In this document: positions 44,216-52,663 of the stretch, piece after piece
Layout of the letters: the number at the start of each line of letters is the position of its first letter
Numbering within the stretch: position 1 is the first letter of the stretch
Source of the DNA: an uncultured Veillonella sp.
GTDB lineage: Bacteria > Bacillota > Negativicutes > Veillonellales > Veillonellaceae
Assembly: GCF_937981445.1 (NCBI RefSeq)
Contig: NZ_CALJON010000044.1
Location: forward strand, 68,139-132,138
DNA: 64,000 nucleotides
Direction: 5' to 3'
Notes under the pieces: model-generated
Seen by the model: only the letters and a program-made list of their open reading frames with translations
What the model was told of the DNA's origin: nothing
The model's database searches: none
Made by a program: the position numbers and the translations under genes

Positions 44216-45103
44216 TTGGAAGAAAAAAGAGTAAAGAAATTTGTTGGAGGCCAAGCAGTCATTGAAGGTGTTATGATGCGCGGCCCAAGATATACAGCTA
44301 CAGCAGTGCGCGAGCCAGACGGTAATATAGTGGTTGATTCATATACGACTTCGTCTATTAGTGACAAGTATCCTATTTTGAAGAAACCTATGTTGCGCGG
44401 CTGTGTAGCCCTATATGAATCCTTAGTTATTGGCATGAAAGCATTAGCTTTTTCAGCTAAAGCGGCCGGTGAAGAGGAAGAAGAAATGACGAATAAAGAA
44501 ATCGCCTTAACGATGGTGTTTTCCACGGTGGTGGCGATAGGCTTATTTTTAGCTCTCCCGACCTATGCTGTGAAATTAATTCCTGGCATTGGGGACAATC
44601 ATTTCTTATTAAACATAATTGAAGGCTTGATTCGCTTAGTTTTGTTCTTAGCTTATATTTGGGGCATTGGACAAACTAAGGATATTCAGCGTGTATTTCA
44701 ATATCATGGCGCTGAACATAAGACGATTCACACATATGAAAACGATATGCCATTAACGGTGGAGAATGTACGACGTCATTCGCGTTTACATGCCCGTTGT
44801 GGCACTAATTTTTTGTTAATTGTTATGGTAACAAGCATTTTTGTTTTTGCGTTTCTTGGTTGGCCAAGTCTTTGGGAACGCATTGTATCTCGCGTTATTC
44901 TCATGCCTGTAGTGGCAGGGATTGCTTATGAGTTAATTCGTTTAGCAGGGCGCAGTGAGAGTGCAGTGGTGCAGTTTTTCATCACTCCTGGCTTGTGGTT
45001 GCAATATATGACTACTCGTGAGCCAGAAGATGATCAAATTGAAGTGGCTATTAAGGCTTTAGAAGCGGTGCGACCTAGTGAAGCAGAAGCGTATGAAAAT
45101 TAG
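44216..45103 (+). CDS. DUF1385 membrane protein (YqhQ-like)
   Basis: A 295-residue protein of the DUF1385 family. It opens with GGQAVIEGVMMRGPRYTA, the family hallmark, then KKPMLRGCVALYESL, has membrane helices at about 100-122, 130-155 and 195-235, and the FQYHGAEHKTIHTYE and HSRLHARCGTNFLL motifs. Their conserved His, Glu and Cys residues suggest metal binding, which is unproven. I start at TTG 44216 behind GAGAGGAG; the longer TTG start at 44195 lies in the hairpin tail. It precedes prfA by 34 bases, a common arrangement in clostridia-like Firmicutes. Confidence 0.88.
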   Translation: MEEKRVKKFVGGQAVIEGVMMRGPRYTATAVREPDGNIVVDSYTTSSISDKYPILKKPMLRGCVALYESLVIGMKALAFSAKAAGEEEEEMTNKEIALTMVFSTVVAIGLFLALPTYAVKLIPGIGDNHFLLNIIEGLIRLVLFLAYIWGIGQTKDIQRVFQYHGAEHKTIHTYENDMPLTVENVRRHSRLHARCGTNFLLIVMVTSIFVFAFLGWPSLWERIVSRVILMPVVAGIAYELIRLAGRSESAVVQFFITPGLWLQYMTTREPEDDQIEVAIKALEAVRPSEAEAYEN

Positions 45104-45137
45104 ACTTTAGTTTAACCTGAAAGGGGTATCTTTTTCG

Positions 45138-46223
45138 ATGGTATTAGTTGATAAACTACAAGTAATTGAAGATAAATATATGGACTTGGAACAGCGCATT
45201 AGTGACCCTGAGGTGATTGCCCGTCAACAAGAATGGCAAAAACTAACGCGTCAACACGCAAGTCTAACAGAAACAGTTAATGCATTTAGAGAGTATAAAC
45301 AAACCCTAGCAGGGATTGATGAAGCTCTTGAAGTGTTAGAAGATAAATCCATGGACGAAGAATTTCGTGAAATGGCACAAGAGGAACTAAAGGAGTTAAA
45401 GGAAAAGAAAGACGAATTAGAAGAGCGCCTACATATTCTTTTATTGCCTAAAGATCCTAATGATGAAAAGAATGTTATTGTAGAAATCCGTGGCGGTGCT
45501 GGTGGTGATGAAGCGGCTTTGTTTGCTGGGGATTTATTCCGCATGTATACGAAGTACGCAGAAGCACAAGGTTGGCGTTGTGAAATTATTGATGCCAATG
45601 CACCTGAATTGGGTGGTTTTAAAGAAGTCGTATTTTCCGTTGATGGGAATAGTGCGTATTCTAAATTAAAATTTGAATCTGGTGTACATCGCGTGCAACG
45701 TGTACCAGAGACCGAATCATCTGGTCGTATTCACACTTCTACAGTTACGGTAGCGGTGCTTCCTGAAGCAGAAGACGTGGATATTGAAATTAATGATAAG
45801 GATTTACAAATTGATACCTATTGTGCAAGTGGGGCTGGTGGACAGCATGTTAACCGTACTGAATCAGCCGTGCGTATTACTCACAAACCAACAGGTATTG
45901 TAGTAGCTTGTCAGGATGAACGTTCACAATTAAAAAATAAAGATAAGGCAATGCGCGTTTTACGTGCTAAGTTGCAAGATAAAGCGGAACAAGAAGCGGC
46001 GGCTAGCGTAGCAGCGGATCGTAAGAGTCAAGTTGGTACTGGCGATCGAAGCGAACGTATTCGTACGTACAATTTTCCACAAGGTCGTGTTACAGACCAC
46101 CGCATTAATTTGACGCTTTATAAATTAGATCAAATTCTAAATGGCGATTTAGATGAATTAATTCAAGCTTTAATCGCTGCAGATCAAGCAGCTAAGATGC
46201 AGGAGACGGATAACAATGCCTAA
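45138..46223 (+). CDS. prfA: Peptide chain release factor 1
   Basis: Recognises UAA and UAG stop codons and releases the finished peptide. The anticodon-like tripeptide is PET in RVQRVPETESSGRIHTS, where many RF1 have PAT, and the catalytic GGQ is in ASGAGGQHVN near residues 231-240. The length is 361 residues. The GNRTYNFPQGRVTDHRIN-type segment near 310 is present (RTYNFPQGRVTDHRIN). RF2 would carry SPF instead. Its end overlaps prmC by 8 bases, so translation is coupled to the enzyme that methylates its GGQ. Confidence 0.96.
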   Translation: MVLVDKLQVIEDKYMDLEQRISDPEVIARQQEWQKLTRQHASLTETVNAFREYKQTLAGIDEALEVLEDKSMDEEFREMAQEELKELKEKKDELEERLHILLLPKDPNDEKNVIVEIRGGAGGDEAALFAGDLFRMYTKYAEAQGWRCEIIDANAPELGGFKEVVFSVDGNSAYSKLKFESGVHRVQRVPETESSGRIHTSTVTVAVLPEAEDVDIEINDKDLQIDTYCASGAGGQHVNRTESAVRITHKPTGIVVACQDERSQLKNKDKAMRVLRAKLQDKAEQEAAASVAADRKSQVGTGDRSERIRTYNFPQGRVTDHRINLTLYKLDQILNGDLDELIQALIAADQAAKMQETDNNA

Positions 46224-47094
46224 GGAGCTTTGGACAATAGGTCGACTGCTCCAATGGACAGAGCAGTATTTTCACAGTAAAGGCGTCGAATCGAGTCGCT
46301 TGGATGGGGAAGTACTGCTTTCTCACGTTCTAGGGGTTGACCGCATATATTTATATACGCATTATGATAAGCCTATGACTAAAGAAGAATTAGATAAATT
46401 TCGCCCTTTAGTTATAGAGCGCGCCAGTGGTTATAGTGTGGCAGCTGTCATAGGGAAGAAGGAATTTATGGGCCTCATGTTCAATGTATCAAAGGATGTA
46501 TTAATTCCTCGCCCTGATACAGAGACGATTATCGAAGATTTGCTTAGTCAAATATCGGTTGATGAAGCGCCCTATATTTTAGATATGTGTACGGGACCTG
46601 GCACTATTTTATATAGTTTGCTTCATTATTTACCTAAGGCTACGGGATTAGGCTTAGATATTTCTAAAGAGGCTTTGCAAATGGCGGCCTTAAACCGTGA
46701 CGAATTACATTTAGTAGACCGGGCTAAATTATGGCAGTCTGATATGTTTACGGCCCTATTACAAGATCCAACAACGTATGAAGAGGCCTTTGATGTGATT
46801 GTGTCTAATCCACCGTATATTCCTAGTGATGATATGAAAACATTAGCTCCGGAAGTATTAAATGAACCGCATGTGGCCTTAGATGGCGGTGAAGATGGAC
46901 TCGATTTTTATCGTCAGTTAATAGAACAGGCCCCTCGATTTTTAAAGACCGGTGGTTTATTAGCCTTTGAAATAGGCATTCATCAAGAAGAGGCAATTAT
47001 CGAATTGGCAAAATCCAATGGTGCCTATGGGGATGTGACGATGACTAAAGATTTAGGTGGCATCGTACGAGCCCTAAGATGGACTAAAAAGTAA
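46216..47094 (+). CDS. prmC: Release-factor glutamine methyltransferase
   Basis: Methylates the Gln of the GGQ loop of RF1 and RF2 using SAM. It has an N-terminal helical domain (SRLDGEVLLSHVLGVDR near 25-41), IPRPDTETIIE near 98, a SAM loop DMCTGPG near 118 and the catalytic NPPY in VSNPPYIPSDD near 197. The length is 292 residues. The TAA stop lies in a tandem repeat that continues past the gene. Confidence 0.95.
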   Translation: MPKELWTIGRLLQWTEQYFHSKGVESSRLDGEVLLSHVLGVDRIYLYTHYDKPMTKEELDKFRPLVIERASGYSVAAVIGKKEFMGLMFNVSKDVLIPRPDTETIIEDLLSQISVDEAPYILDMCTGPGTILYSLLHYLPKATGLGLDISKEALQMAALNRDELHLVDRAKLWQSDMFTALLQDPTTYEEAFDVIVSNPPYIPSDDMKTLAPEVLNEPHVALDGGEDGLDFYRQLIEQAPRFLKTGGLLAFEIGIHQEEAIIELAKSNGAYGDVTMTKDLGGIVRALRWTKK

Positions 47095-47138
47095 GAGACT
47101 AATAAAATGGACTAAAAAGTAAGTGACTAAAAAGTAAA
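47079..47138 (+). repeat. 28-nt-spaced duplication spanning the prmC stop codon
   Basis: ATGGACTAAAAAGTAAG occurs at 47079-47095 (containing the prmC TAA at 47092-47094) and at 47107-47123. A third, partial copy TGACTAAAAAGTAAA follows at 47124-47138. Confidence 0.85.
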
Positions 47139-47188
47139 CAGCTCATAGGGATGACATAAAGCGACTGGCATAAGGAGGTTGAAAGAGA

Positions 47189-48466
47189 GTGGCACAGGAA
47201 GAACATGCTAGTGATATGAATAAAAAGCAAGCTAAGGAAACACATAATAGTGATGCTAAAAAGGGGCTTCCTATTGATGCAAAGTGTATTGACACAAAGA
47301 TCTATAAGGAATTTAATGCCCAAACTATCAATGAATTAGGTGCACGCCTTCGAGAGGGGCAGTTAGTAGCTATTCCGACCGAGACCGTGTATGGTTTAGG
47401 CGCTAATGGCCTAGATGAGGCCGCTATGAGCCGCATTTATGAAGCTAAGGGACGACCTTCAGATAATCCACTTATTTTGCATGTGCCTAATAGTGAGGCT
47501 GTCATTCCTTTAGTGAAGAATGTGCCACCGGTGGCGCAGGCCTTGATGGAGGCATTTTGGCCTGGTCCTTTGACAATTATTATGCCTAAATCTGATAGGG
47601 TGCCACTTCGGGCCACTGGGGGCTTACCTAATGTGGCACTGCGCTGTCCAGACCATGAGATTTGCCATAATATATTAAAGGCTGCTGGGGTGCCCATTGC
47701 GGCACCGAGTGCGAATATTTCGGGGAGACCAAGTCCAACTACGGCCGAGGATGTGTATCGCGATATGAAGGGGCGTATTGAAGCTATTGCGGATGCAGGG
47801 CCTTGTGAGGTAGGCCTAGAATCGACCATAGTGGAATGCCATAGTGGGGGCGTAACGATTCTTCGACCTGGTGCCATTACTAAAGACATGTTAGAAGAGG
47901 TAGTAGGTCAGGTGGATTTTGATGAAGCCTTGACGGCACCTGATGTAACACCTAAGGCGCCGGGCATGAAGTATAAACACTATGCACCTGATGCGAATTT
48001 AATTACATTAGTAGGCCCTGTACTTGAAGTGACTAGGACCTTAGGCTTAATTTTAGAGACTAGGGGGCGCTTTGCATCCTGTTTGAAACATTATTATGAA
48101 CCAGAGGGCTGTTGCATTATGACTGACCCTATTAGCGATGCATTAGTAGAGTTAAGAAAGTTAGTAATACCTTTTGGTGCTGATGAAAAAATTGGCCTTT
48201 TACTTAGTGAAGAAGTAGCTCATGAATTGAAAGGTACTTTGAAAAATTTATCTGTACCTTATCATTTAATTGTGTATGGCAAGGCTCATGAATATAAAAG
48301 TTTAGCTCGCATATTATATCGCTCTTTATTAGAATTTAACGAACAGAAGGTAACTCGTATTTTTGCTACTGGCGTAGAAGCGAAGGGCTTAGGCAAAGCT
48401 ATTATGAACCGTTTAGATAAAGCCAGTGCTCATCATGTGATACAAGTGGAACCATATACCTCATAA
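47189..48466 (+). CDS. tsaC: L-threonylcarbamoyladenylate synthase (Sua5/TsaC)
   Basis: Makes threonylcarbamoyl-AMP for the t6A37 modification of tRNAs. After an N-terminal extension of about 45 polar residues comes the YrdC domain: IPTETVYGLGANG near 69-81, KGRPSDNPLILHVP near 92-105, APSANISGRPSPT near 174-186 and GLESTIVEC. A linker (APGMKYKHYAPDANL) leads to a C-terminal Sua5 domain (about 275-425), so this is the two-domain Sua5 form. It starts at GTG behind TAAGGAGGT, 94 bases after prmC. Its stop is in a 24-nt tandem repeat. Confidence 0.94.
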   Translation: MAQEEHASDMNKKQAKETHNSDAKKGLPIDAKCIDTKIYKEFNAQTINELGARLREGQLVAIPTETVYGLGANGLDEAAMSRIYEAKGRPSDNPLILHVPNSEAVIPLVKNVPPVAQALMEAFWPGPLTIIMPKSDRVPLRATGGLPNVALRCPDHEICHNILKAAGVPIAAPSANISGRPSPTTAEDVYRDMKGRIEAIADAGPCEVGLESTIVECHSGGVTILRPGAITKDMLEEVVGQVDFDEALTAPDVTPKAPGMKYKHYAPDANLITLVGPVLEVTRTLGLILETRGRFASCLKHYYEPEGCCIMTDPISDALVELRKLVIPFGADEKIGLLLSEEVAHELKGTLKNLSVPYHLIVYGKAHEYKSLARILYRSLLEFNEQKVTRIFATGVEAKGLGKAIMNRLDKASAHHVIQVEPYTS

Positions 48467-48510
48467 AAAATGGAGCCATATACCTCATAAAAAGTGGAAG
48501 CATATAGCCG
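48446..48510 (+). repeat. 24-nt tandem repeat spanning the tsaC stop codon
   Basis: Units 48446-48469 and 48470-48493 are near identical (xTGGAxCCATATACCTCATAAAAA), with a third degenerate unit at about 48494-48510. The tsaC TAA (48464-48466) is in the first. The second copy reads as ATG-GAG-CCA-TAT-ACC-TCA-TAA, repeating the protein's last residues. Confidence 0.9.
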
Positions 48511-48590
48511 TATATGTGGTGAGATTGGCTGTAGTGTTTGTGGAGTGCTGTAGAAGAATTTATTAAAGTTTATTGATATAGAGGTTAATT

Positions 48591-49043
48591 ATGAATATAT
48601 TATTTGTTTGTACCGGTAATACTTGCCGCAGTCCTATGGCGGAAGGCTTAATGAGACATAAGGCGGAAGTGGAGCAGAAAGAAATAAACACCTTATCTGC
48701 TGGTTTATTTTGCGTGCCAGGAGGTTCAGTGTCGCCTTATGCTCGTGAAGCGGTAAAGGATATTGTAGATATTTCGGACCATGGAACGAGACCGTTATCC
48801 ATTCCATTGATGGAAGCTGCTGATTTGGTGGTGGGTCTTTCTTCTGATCACAAAAATACATTGCTTAGACAATTTCCGCACATGAAGGATAAAATTGTTA
48901 CGCTAGGTGAATTGGCTGGTACAGGTGAAGATGTGCAAGACCCTTTTGGTGGCACACAGGAGGAATATCTAGCTTGCGCTAAGCAAATTGAGGAGCTTAT
49001 TGAAAAGAGTTGGCCTCATATTGTTGAAAATTTGGATAAATAA
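48591..49043 (+). CDS. ywlE: Low-molecular-weight protein-tyrosine/arginine phosphatase (YwlE type)
   Basis: LMW-PTP fold, 150 residues. The P-loop CTGNTCRS at residues 7-14 has the nucleophile Cys7 and Arg13. The general acid is Asp117 in DVQDPFGGT. In Bacillus the orthologous-position gene ywlE removes phosphate from arginine; Thr at position 11 of the P-loop fits that group, but the substrate here is unproven. The neighbours (tsaC before, rpiB after) match the Bacillus ywlC-ywlE-ywlF order. Its stop is followed by a 20-nt repeat. Confidence 0.9.
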   Translation: MNILFVCTGNTCRSPMAEGLMRHKAEVEQKEINTLSAGLFCVPGGSVSPYAREAVKDIVDISDHGTRPLSIPLMEAADLVVGLSSDHKNTLLRQFPHMKDKIVTLGELAGTGEDVQDPFGGTQEEYLACAKQIEELIEKSWPHIVENLDK

Positions 49044-49140
49044 ATATATAGACAATTAAATACGTACAGGGACAATTAAATACGTACAGAGACAATTAAA
49101 TACGTACATAGATAATTAAATATATACATAGATAATAAAT
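49035..49140 (+). repeat. 20-nt tandem repeat after ywlE
   Basis: Units begin at 49051, 49071, 49091 and 49111, exactly 20 nt apart (GACAATTAAATACGTACAxx, with GATAATTAAATATATACATA as the fourth). A degenerate first unit (49035-49050) contains the ywlE stop (49041-49043), and a degenerate last one reaches about 49140. Confidence 0.9.
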
Positions 49141-49489
49141 AATATAGATATGTCTTATGAAAAGGATATAGTAGCTTTGCAGACTATATCCTTTTTTCTT
49201 ATGCTATAGAGCTAGAGATTAGCTTGGATTAATTATGATACATAGGTAACTTTTGTTTACGCTAGTAATTTTGGTTTAGGTCAGTGCTTTAGAGAGAGTA
49301 TTAGTTTAGTTGGCAATATAATAGGACATTATTATTAGACATATGTAGTATATAAATAATATATAAAGAGGATGGACAAATGTGCAAATTACAGATAGTA
49401 GAATAGTGATAACTATAGTATAATAAGAAAAGTAAAAGATTATGTTACAAATTTTGTAGCGAGATGATCATATGTACTAGGAGGGACGC
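49044..49489. other. Intergenic region between ywlE and rpiB
   Basis: This 446-base gap contains the 20-nt repeat array, a strong terminator at 49160-49197 and AT-rich sequence with a possible -10 TATAAT at 49419-49424 for rpiB (its -35 is poor). I see no convincing gene; the short frames are not supported by ribosome sites. Confidence 0.7.
49160..49197 (+). terminator. Rho-independent terminator
   Basis: AAGGATATAGT pairs with ACTATATCCTT around a 10-base loop and runs into TTTTTTCTT. It ends the transcript through ywlE. Confidence 0.9.
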
Positions 49490-49933
49490 ATGAAGGTAGC
49501 GATTGGGGCAGACCATGGTGGCTTTCATTTAAAAGAAGCTATTAAGCCCGTATTAGATGAATTAGGTATTGAATATGAAGATTTTGGAACTCATTCAGAA
49601 GAATCTGTAGATTATCCTGATATTTCTGCACCAGTGGCTCAGGCTGTAGCAGCAGGGACATTCGATCGAGGAATTTTGATTTGTGGCACTGGCATCGGTA
49701 TTGGCATTGCTGCTAATAAAGTGCCAGGTATTCGCGCGGCTTTATGTCATGATACATTTTCAGCACATGCTTCACGGGAGCATAATAATGCTAATATTTT
49801 AACTATGGGTGAACGCGTTATTGGCCCTGGTTTAGCCAGTGATATTGTAAAAATTTGGTTAACCACTGATTTTGAAGGTGGCCGTCACGAGCGCCGCATT
49901 GCTAAGATTTCAGCTTTGGAAGAAACTAAATAA
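49490..49933 (+). CDS. rpiB: Ribose-5-phosphate isomerase B
   Basis: Interconverts ribose 5-phosphate and ribulose 5-phosphate (RpiB/LacAB family). It has AIGADHGGFHLKEAI at residues 4-18, the catalytic Cys in LICGTGIGIGI near 63-73 and the HDTFSAHASREHNNANIL segment near 86-103. The length is 147 residues. It lies 39 bases before glyA, as in Bacillus (ywlF then glyA). An AGGAGGGA site precedes the ATG. Confidence 0.94.
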   Translation: MKVAIGADHGGFHLKEAIKPVLDELGIEYEDFGTHSEESVDYPDISAPVAQAVAAGTFDRGILICGTGIGIGIAANKVPGIRAALCHDTFSAHASREHNNANILTMGERVIGPGLASDIVKIWLTTDFEGGRHERRIAKISALEETK

Positions 49934-49972
49934 GTTTTGAATCAATTAATAACAATTGTAGGAGGTAATGTG

Positions 49973-51214
49973 ATGAGCACATTAAAAGGACAAGATCCAG
50001 AAATCGCAAAGTATATTGAATTAGAATTAGGTCGTCAACGCAATAAGCTTGAAATGATTGCGTCTGAAAATTTTGTATCTCCCGCAGTTATGGAAGCACA
50101 GGGCAGTGTTTTAACTAATAAATACGCTGAAGGGTATTCTGGCAAACGCTATTATGGCGGATGTGAATATGTTGATATGGTGGAAACATTGGCCATTGAA
50201 CGAGCTAAGAAATTATTTGGCGCTGACCATGTTAATGTGCAACCACACTCTGGTTCCCAAGCAAACTTTGGTGTGTATTTTGCCTTATTACAACCAGGCG
50301 ATACCATTATGGGCATGAATTTATCTCATGGTGGCCATTTGACTCATGGATCACCGGTTAATGTGTCTGGTTCCTACTTTAACATTGTGCCTTATGGCGT
50401 AAATGCAGAAACGCAAGAAATCGATTATGATGAAATGCGTAAGATTGCCCTCGAAACAAAACCTAAACTTATTATTGGTGGTGGCAGTGCGTACTCTCGT
50501 ATTATTGACTTCAAGAAAATGGCAGACATTGCCCATGAAGTAGGCGCTATTTTCATGGTAGATATGGCGCATTTTGCAGGTCTTGTAGCAGCTGGTGTGC
50601 ATCCAAATCCAGTGGAATATGCTGATATTGTAACAACTACTACACATAAGACATTACGTGGTCCACGTGGTGGCATGATTCTTTGCAAAGAAAAATATGC
50701 TAAAGCTATTGATAAAGCAATTTTCCCTGGCATTCAAGGTGGTCCATTGATGCATGTAATCGCAGCTAAGGCCGTGGCCTTTGGTGAAGCATTACAACCA
50801 GAATTTAAAGAATATGCTAAACAAGTTGTAGCGAATGCTAAAGTGTTAGCAGATGCACTTATTAAAGAAGGCTTTACTATTGTATCTGGTGGTACTGATA
50901 CACATGTTATGCTTGTCGATGTACGCAGCTGTGGTTTAACTGGTAAAGTAGCTGAGTTCTTACTTGATGAAGTAGGCATTACTTGCAACAAAAATACCAT
51001 TCCATTTGACCCAGAAAGCCCATTTGTAACAAGTGGTATTCGCCTTGGTACACCGGCTTTAACTACTCGTGGCCTTGGGGAAGAGGATATGAAAGAAATC
51101 GCCTCCATCATTGCTGATGTACTTAAAAATTCCGAAGATAAGGCCATTCATGAAGCAGCTCGTAAGCGCGTAGCCGCTCTTTGTGAAAAGTACCCAATGT
51201 ACCCTAATTTATAA
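49973..51214 (+). CDS. glyA: Serine hydroxymethyltransferase
   Basis: PLP enzyme that transfers the serine hydroxymethyl group to tetrahydrofolate, making glycine and methylene-THF. It shows MIASENFVSPAV near residues 23-34, the KYAEGYSGKRYYGGCE segment near 45-60, DMAHFAGLVAAG and the PLP lysine Lys226 in TTTTHKTLRGPRGG. The length is 413 residues. I start at ATG 49973 behind AGGAGGT; longer in-frame starts sit in the rpiB-glyA gap. Confidence 0.96.
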   Translation: MSTLKGQDPEIAKYIELELGRQRNKLEMIASENFVSPAVMEAQGSVLTNKYAEGYSGKRYYGGCEYVDMVETLAIERAKKLFGADHVNVQPHSGSQANFGVYFALLQPGDTIMGMNLSHGGHLTHGSPVNVSGSYFNIVPYGVNAETQEIDYDEMRKIALETKPKLIIGGGSAYSRIIDFKKMADIAHEVGAIFMVDMAHFAGLVAAGVHPNPVEYADIVTTTTHKTLRGPRGGMILCKEKYAKAIDKAIFPGIQGGPLMHVIAAKAVAFGEALQPEFKEYAKQVVANAKVLADALIKEGFTIVSGGTDTHVMLVDVRSCGLTGKVAEFLLDEVGITCNKNTIPFDPESPFVTSGIRLGTPALTTRGLGEEDMKEIASIIADVLKNSEDKAIHEAARKRVAALCEKYPMYPNL

Positions 51215-51321
51215 TCCTTTTATACGGGAATTGAGAGAGACATATTGGGCCTATGTTTGTAACTATGCCTAAGGTAGAGAACTTATTATAAAGTTTTATA
51301 GTAGATACACTCATGGTAATA

Positions 51322-51330
51322 TGTTATAAT
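51322..51330 (+). promoter_or_regulatory. Candidate extended -10 promoter of upp
   Basis: TGTTATAAT gives a consensus -10 with the TGn extension, 75 bases before the upp ATG. No good -35 is seen. Confidence 0.45.
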
Positions 51331-51405
51331 CGTTTAGATGATACAGTGTTAAAGGCATGAGTAATGCAATTGACTAAACGATAGAGTATATGAGGAGGTT
51401 TACAA

Positions 51406-52032
51406 ATGAATGTAAATGTTATGACACATCCCTTAATTCAGCATAAGGTAACTTTAATTCGTAATGTGGAGACTGGTTCCAAAGATTTTCGCGAATTATT
51501 AGAAGAAATCACCTTGCTCATGGGGTATGAAATTACTCGCGATTTACCGATTGAAGAAGTAGAAGTGCAAACACCACTTGTTAAAACAATTGGTAAACAA
51601 ATTGCTGGTAAAAAATTGGCCATCATTCCAATCTTGCGTGCTGGTCTTGGCATGGTAAGTGGCTTGTTAGATCTTATGCCAATGGCTAAAGTAGGTCATA
51701 TCGGTCTTTACCGTGATCCTGAAACATTGAAGCCTGTTGAATACTACTGCAAATTACCTTCTGATTTGTCAGAACGCCGCATTATCGTAACAGACCCAAT
51801 GCTTGCTACTGGTGGCAGTGCTGCAGCAGCCATTACTTTATTAAAAGAAAAAGGCTGTAAAGACATTCAACTTATGTGTCTTGTAGCGGCTCCAGAAGGT
51901 GTGGAAGTTGTAAATAAGGAACATCCTGATGTTCGCGTGTATGTAGCTGCTTTAGACGAAGGCTTAAATGAACATGGCTATATCCTTCCAGGTCTTGGAG
52001 ATGCCGGTGACCGTATTTTCGGTACAAAATAA
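51406..52032 (+). CDS. upp: Uracil phosphoribosyltransferase
   Basis: Salvages uracil to UMP using PRPP. The type I PRTase pattern is clear: HPLIQHKVTLIRN near residues 8-20, PILRAGLGM near 75-83, the PRPP motif IIVTDPMLATGGSAAAAI near 126-143 and GYILPGLGDAGDRIFGT near the end. The length is 208 residues. It follows glyA, as in Bacillus, but a 191-base gap with a possible promoter suggests its own control. Its stop codon lies in a tandem duplication. Confidence 0.96.
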   Translation: MNVNVMTHPLIQHKVTLIRNVETGSKDFRELLEEITLLMGYEITRDLPIEEVEVQTPLVKTIGKQIAGKKLAIIPILRAGLGMVSGLLDLMPMAKVGHIGLYRDPETLKPVEYYCKLPSDLSERRIIVTDPMLATGGSAAAAITLLKEKGCKDIQLMCLVAAPEGVEVVNKEHPDVRVYVAALDEGLNEHGYILPGLGDAGDRIFGTK

Positions 52033-52060
52033 TTACATATTCGTACAAAATAATTATATA
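52018..52060 (+). repeat. 21/22-nt duplication spanning the upp stop codon
   Basis: TTCGGTACAAAATAATTACATA (52018-52039) and TTCGTACAAAATAATTATATA (52040-52060) are tandem; the upp TAA (52030-52032) is in the first. Confidence 0.85.
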
Positions 52061-52080
52061 TAATGTAAAGAATATACGAA

Positions 52081-52107
52081 AAGGACAGCCTATGAGCTGT
52101 CCTTTTT
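52081..52107 (+). terminator. Rho-independent terminator of upp
   Basis: AAGGACAGC and GCTGTCCTT pair around CTATGA, followed by Ts. Confidence 0.9.
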
Positions 52108-52184
52108 GGTTACAGTATGTATTAAATTGTTATCATAAAAAATTATATTATGTATAAATTGCATGCAATATGATAAAAAGTAAT

Positions 52185-52213
52185 TAGACAAATATCGATA
52201 TATCTAATAAAAT
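52185..52213 (+). promoter_or_regulatory. Promoter of the PepSY gene
   Basis: TAGACA at 52185-52190 (5/6) and TAAAAT at 52208-52213 (5/6) are separated by 17 bases. Confidence 0.6.
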
Positions 52214-52341
52214 AGATATAGAAATACAGAGAACAATTCAAGAGCTGACAAGGTCATTTTCTGAATGCCTGGGGCTAACTAGCGCTTGGATTGTTGGAAT
52301 TAATGATGATAGTTGTATTAGTAACATAAGCGAGGTAAATT

Positions 52342-52620
52342 ATGAACAAGACTATTAAAGCATTAGCATTATCTTTTGTAGCTGCCGGCGTATTTTCTTT
52401 TGCTCAGGCTAATACTGAAATTACAGTAGACCAAGCAACAGCTGTGGCCTTAGCTAAAGTACCAGGTGCCAATGCATCTCATTTGTATAAAGTACATCCA
52501 GACTATGAAAATGGTCGTAAAGTATATGAAGGCAAAATCTTCTTTGATGGTGTAGAGTATGAATTTGAAATTGATGCTGCTACCGGTCAAATTACTGAGT
52601 GGGATGTAGATCGCGACTAA
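52342..52620 (+). CDS. Secreted PepSY-domain protein
   Basis: A 92-residue protein with a signal peptide (NKTIKALALSFVAAGVFSFA, cleavage near residue 23 at AQA-NTE), then one PepSY domain: ITVDQATAVALAKVPGA, KVYEGKIFFDGVEYEFEIDAATGQITEWDVD. PepSY domains are thought to inhibit peptidases or act as extracytoplasmic binding modules; the exact role is unknown. It is expressed from a promoter 130 bases upstream and ends at a shared terminator. It lacks metal-ligand or catalytic residues. Confidence 0.88.
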   Translation: MNKTIKALALSFVAAGVFSFAQANTEITVDQATAVALAKVPGANASHLYKVHPDYENGRKVYEGKIFFDGVEYEFEIDAATGQITEWDVDRD

Positions 52621-52621
52621 T

Positions 52622-52650
52622 AAAAGAGCCGAGCATTGCTCGGCTCTTTT
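52622..52650. terminator. Bidirectional terminator
   Basis: AAAGAGCCGAGC-ATT-GCTCGGCTCTTTT is symmetrical, with A-run before and T-run after. It serves the PepSY gene on the plus strand and the YjiG-like gene on the minus strand. Confidence 0.9.
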
Positions 52651-52663
52651 GTTATGTATTATA

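Larger units (their letters stand above)
52033..52341. other. Intergenic region between upp and the PepSY gene
   Basis: This 309-base gap holds the second copy of the upp-end repeat, the upp terminator, a good promoter at 52185-52213 and a leader of about 120 bases before the PepSY gene. Nothing else is apparent. Confidence 0.7.

Noticed and set aside
49934..49972. Glycine riboswitch before glyA
   Set aside because: Only 39 bases separate rpiB from glyA, so there is no room for a tandem aptamer.
50734..51147. 137-residue reading frame on the minus strand within glyA
   Set aside because: It is opposite conserved glyA sequence and lacks a ribosome site or any recognisable motif.
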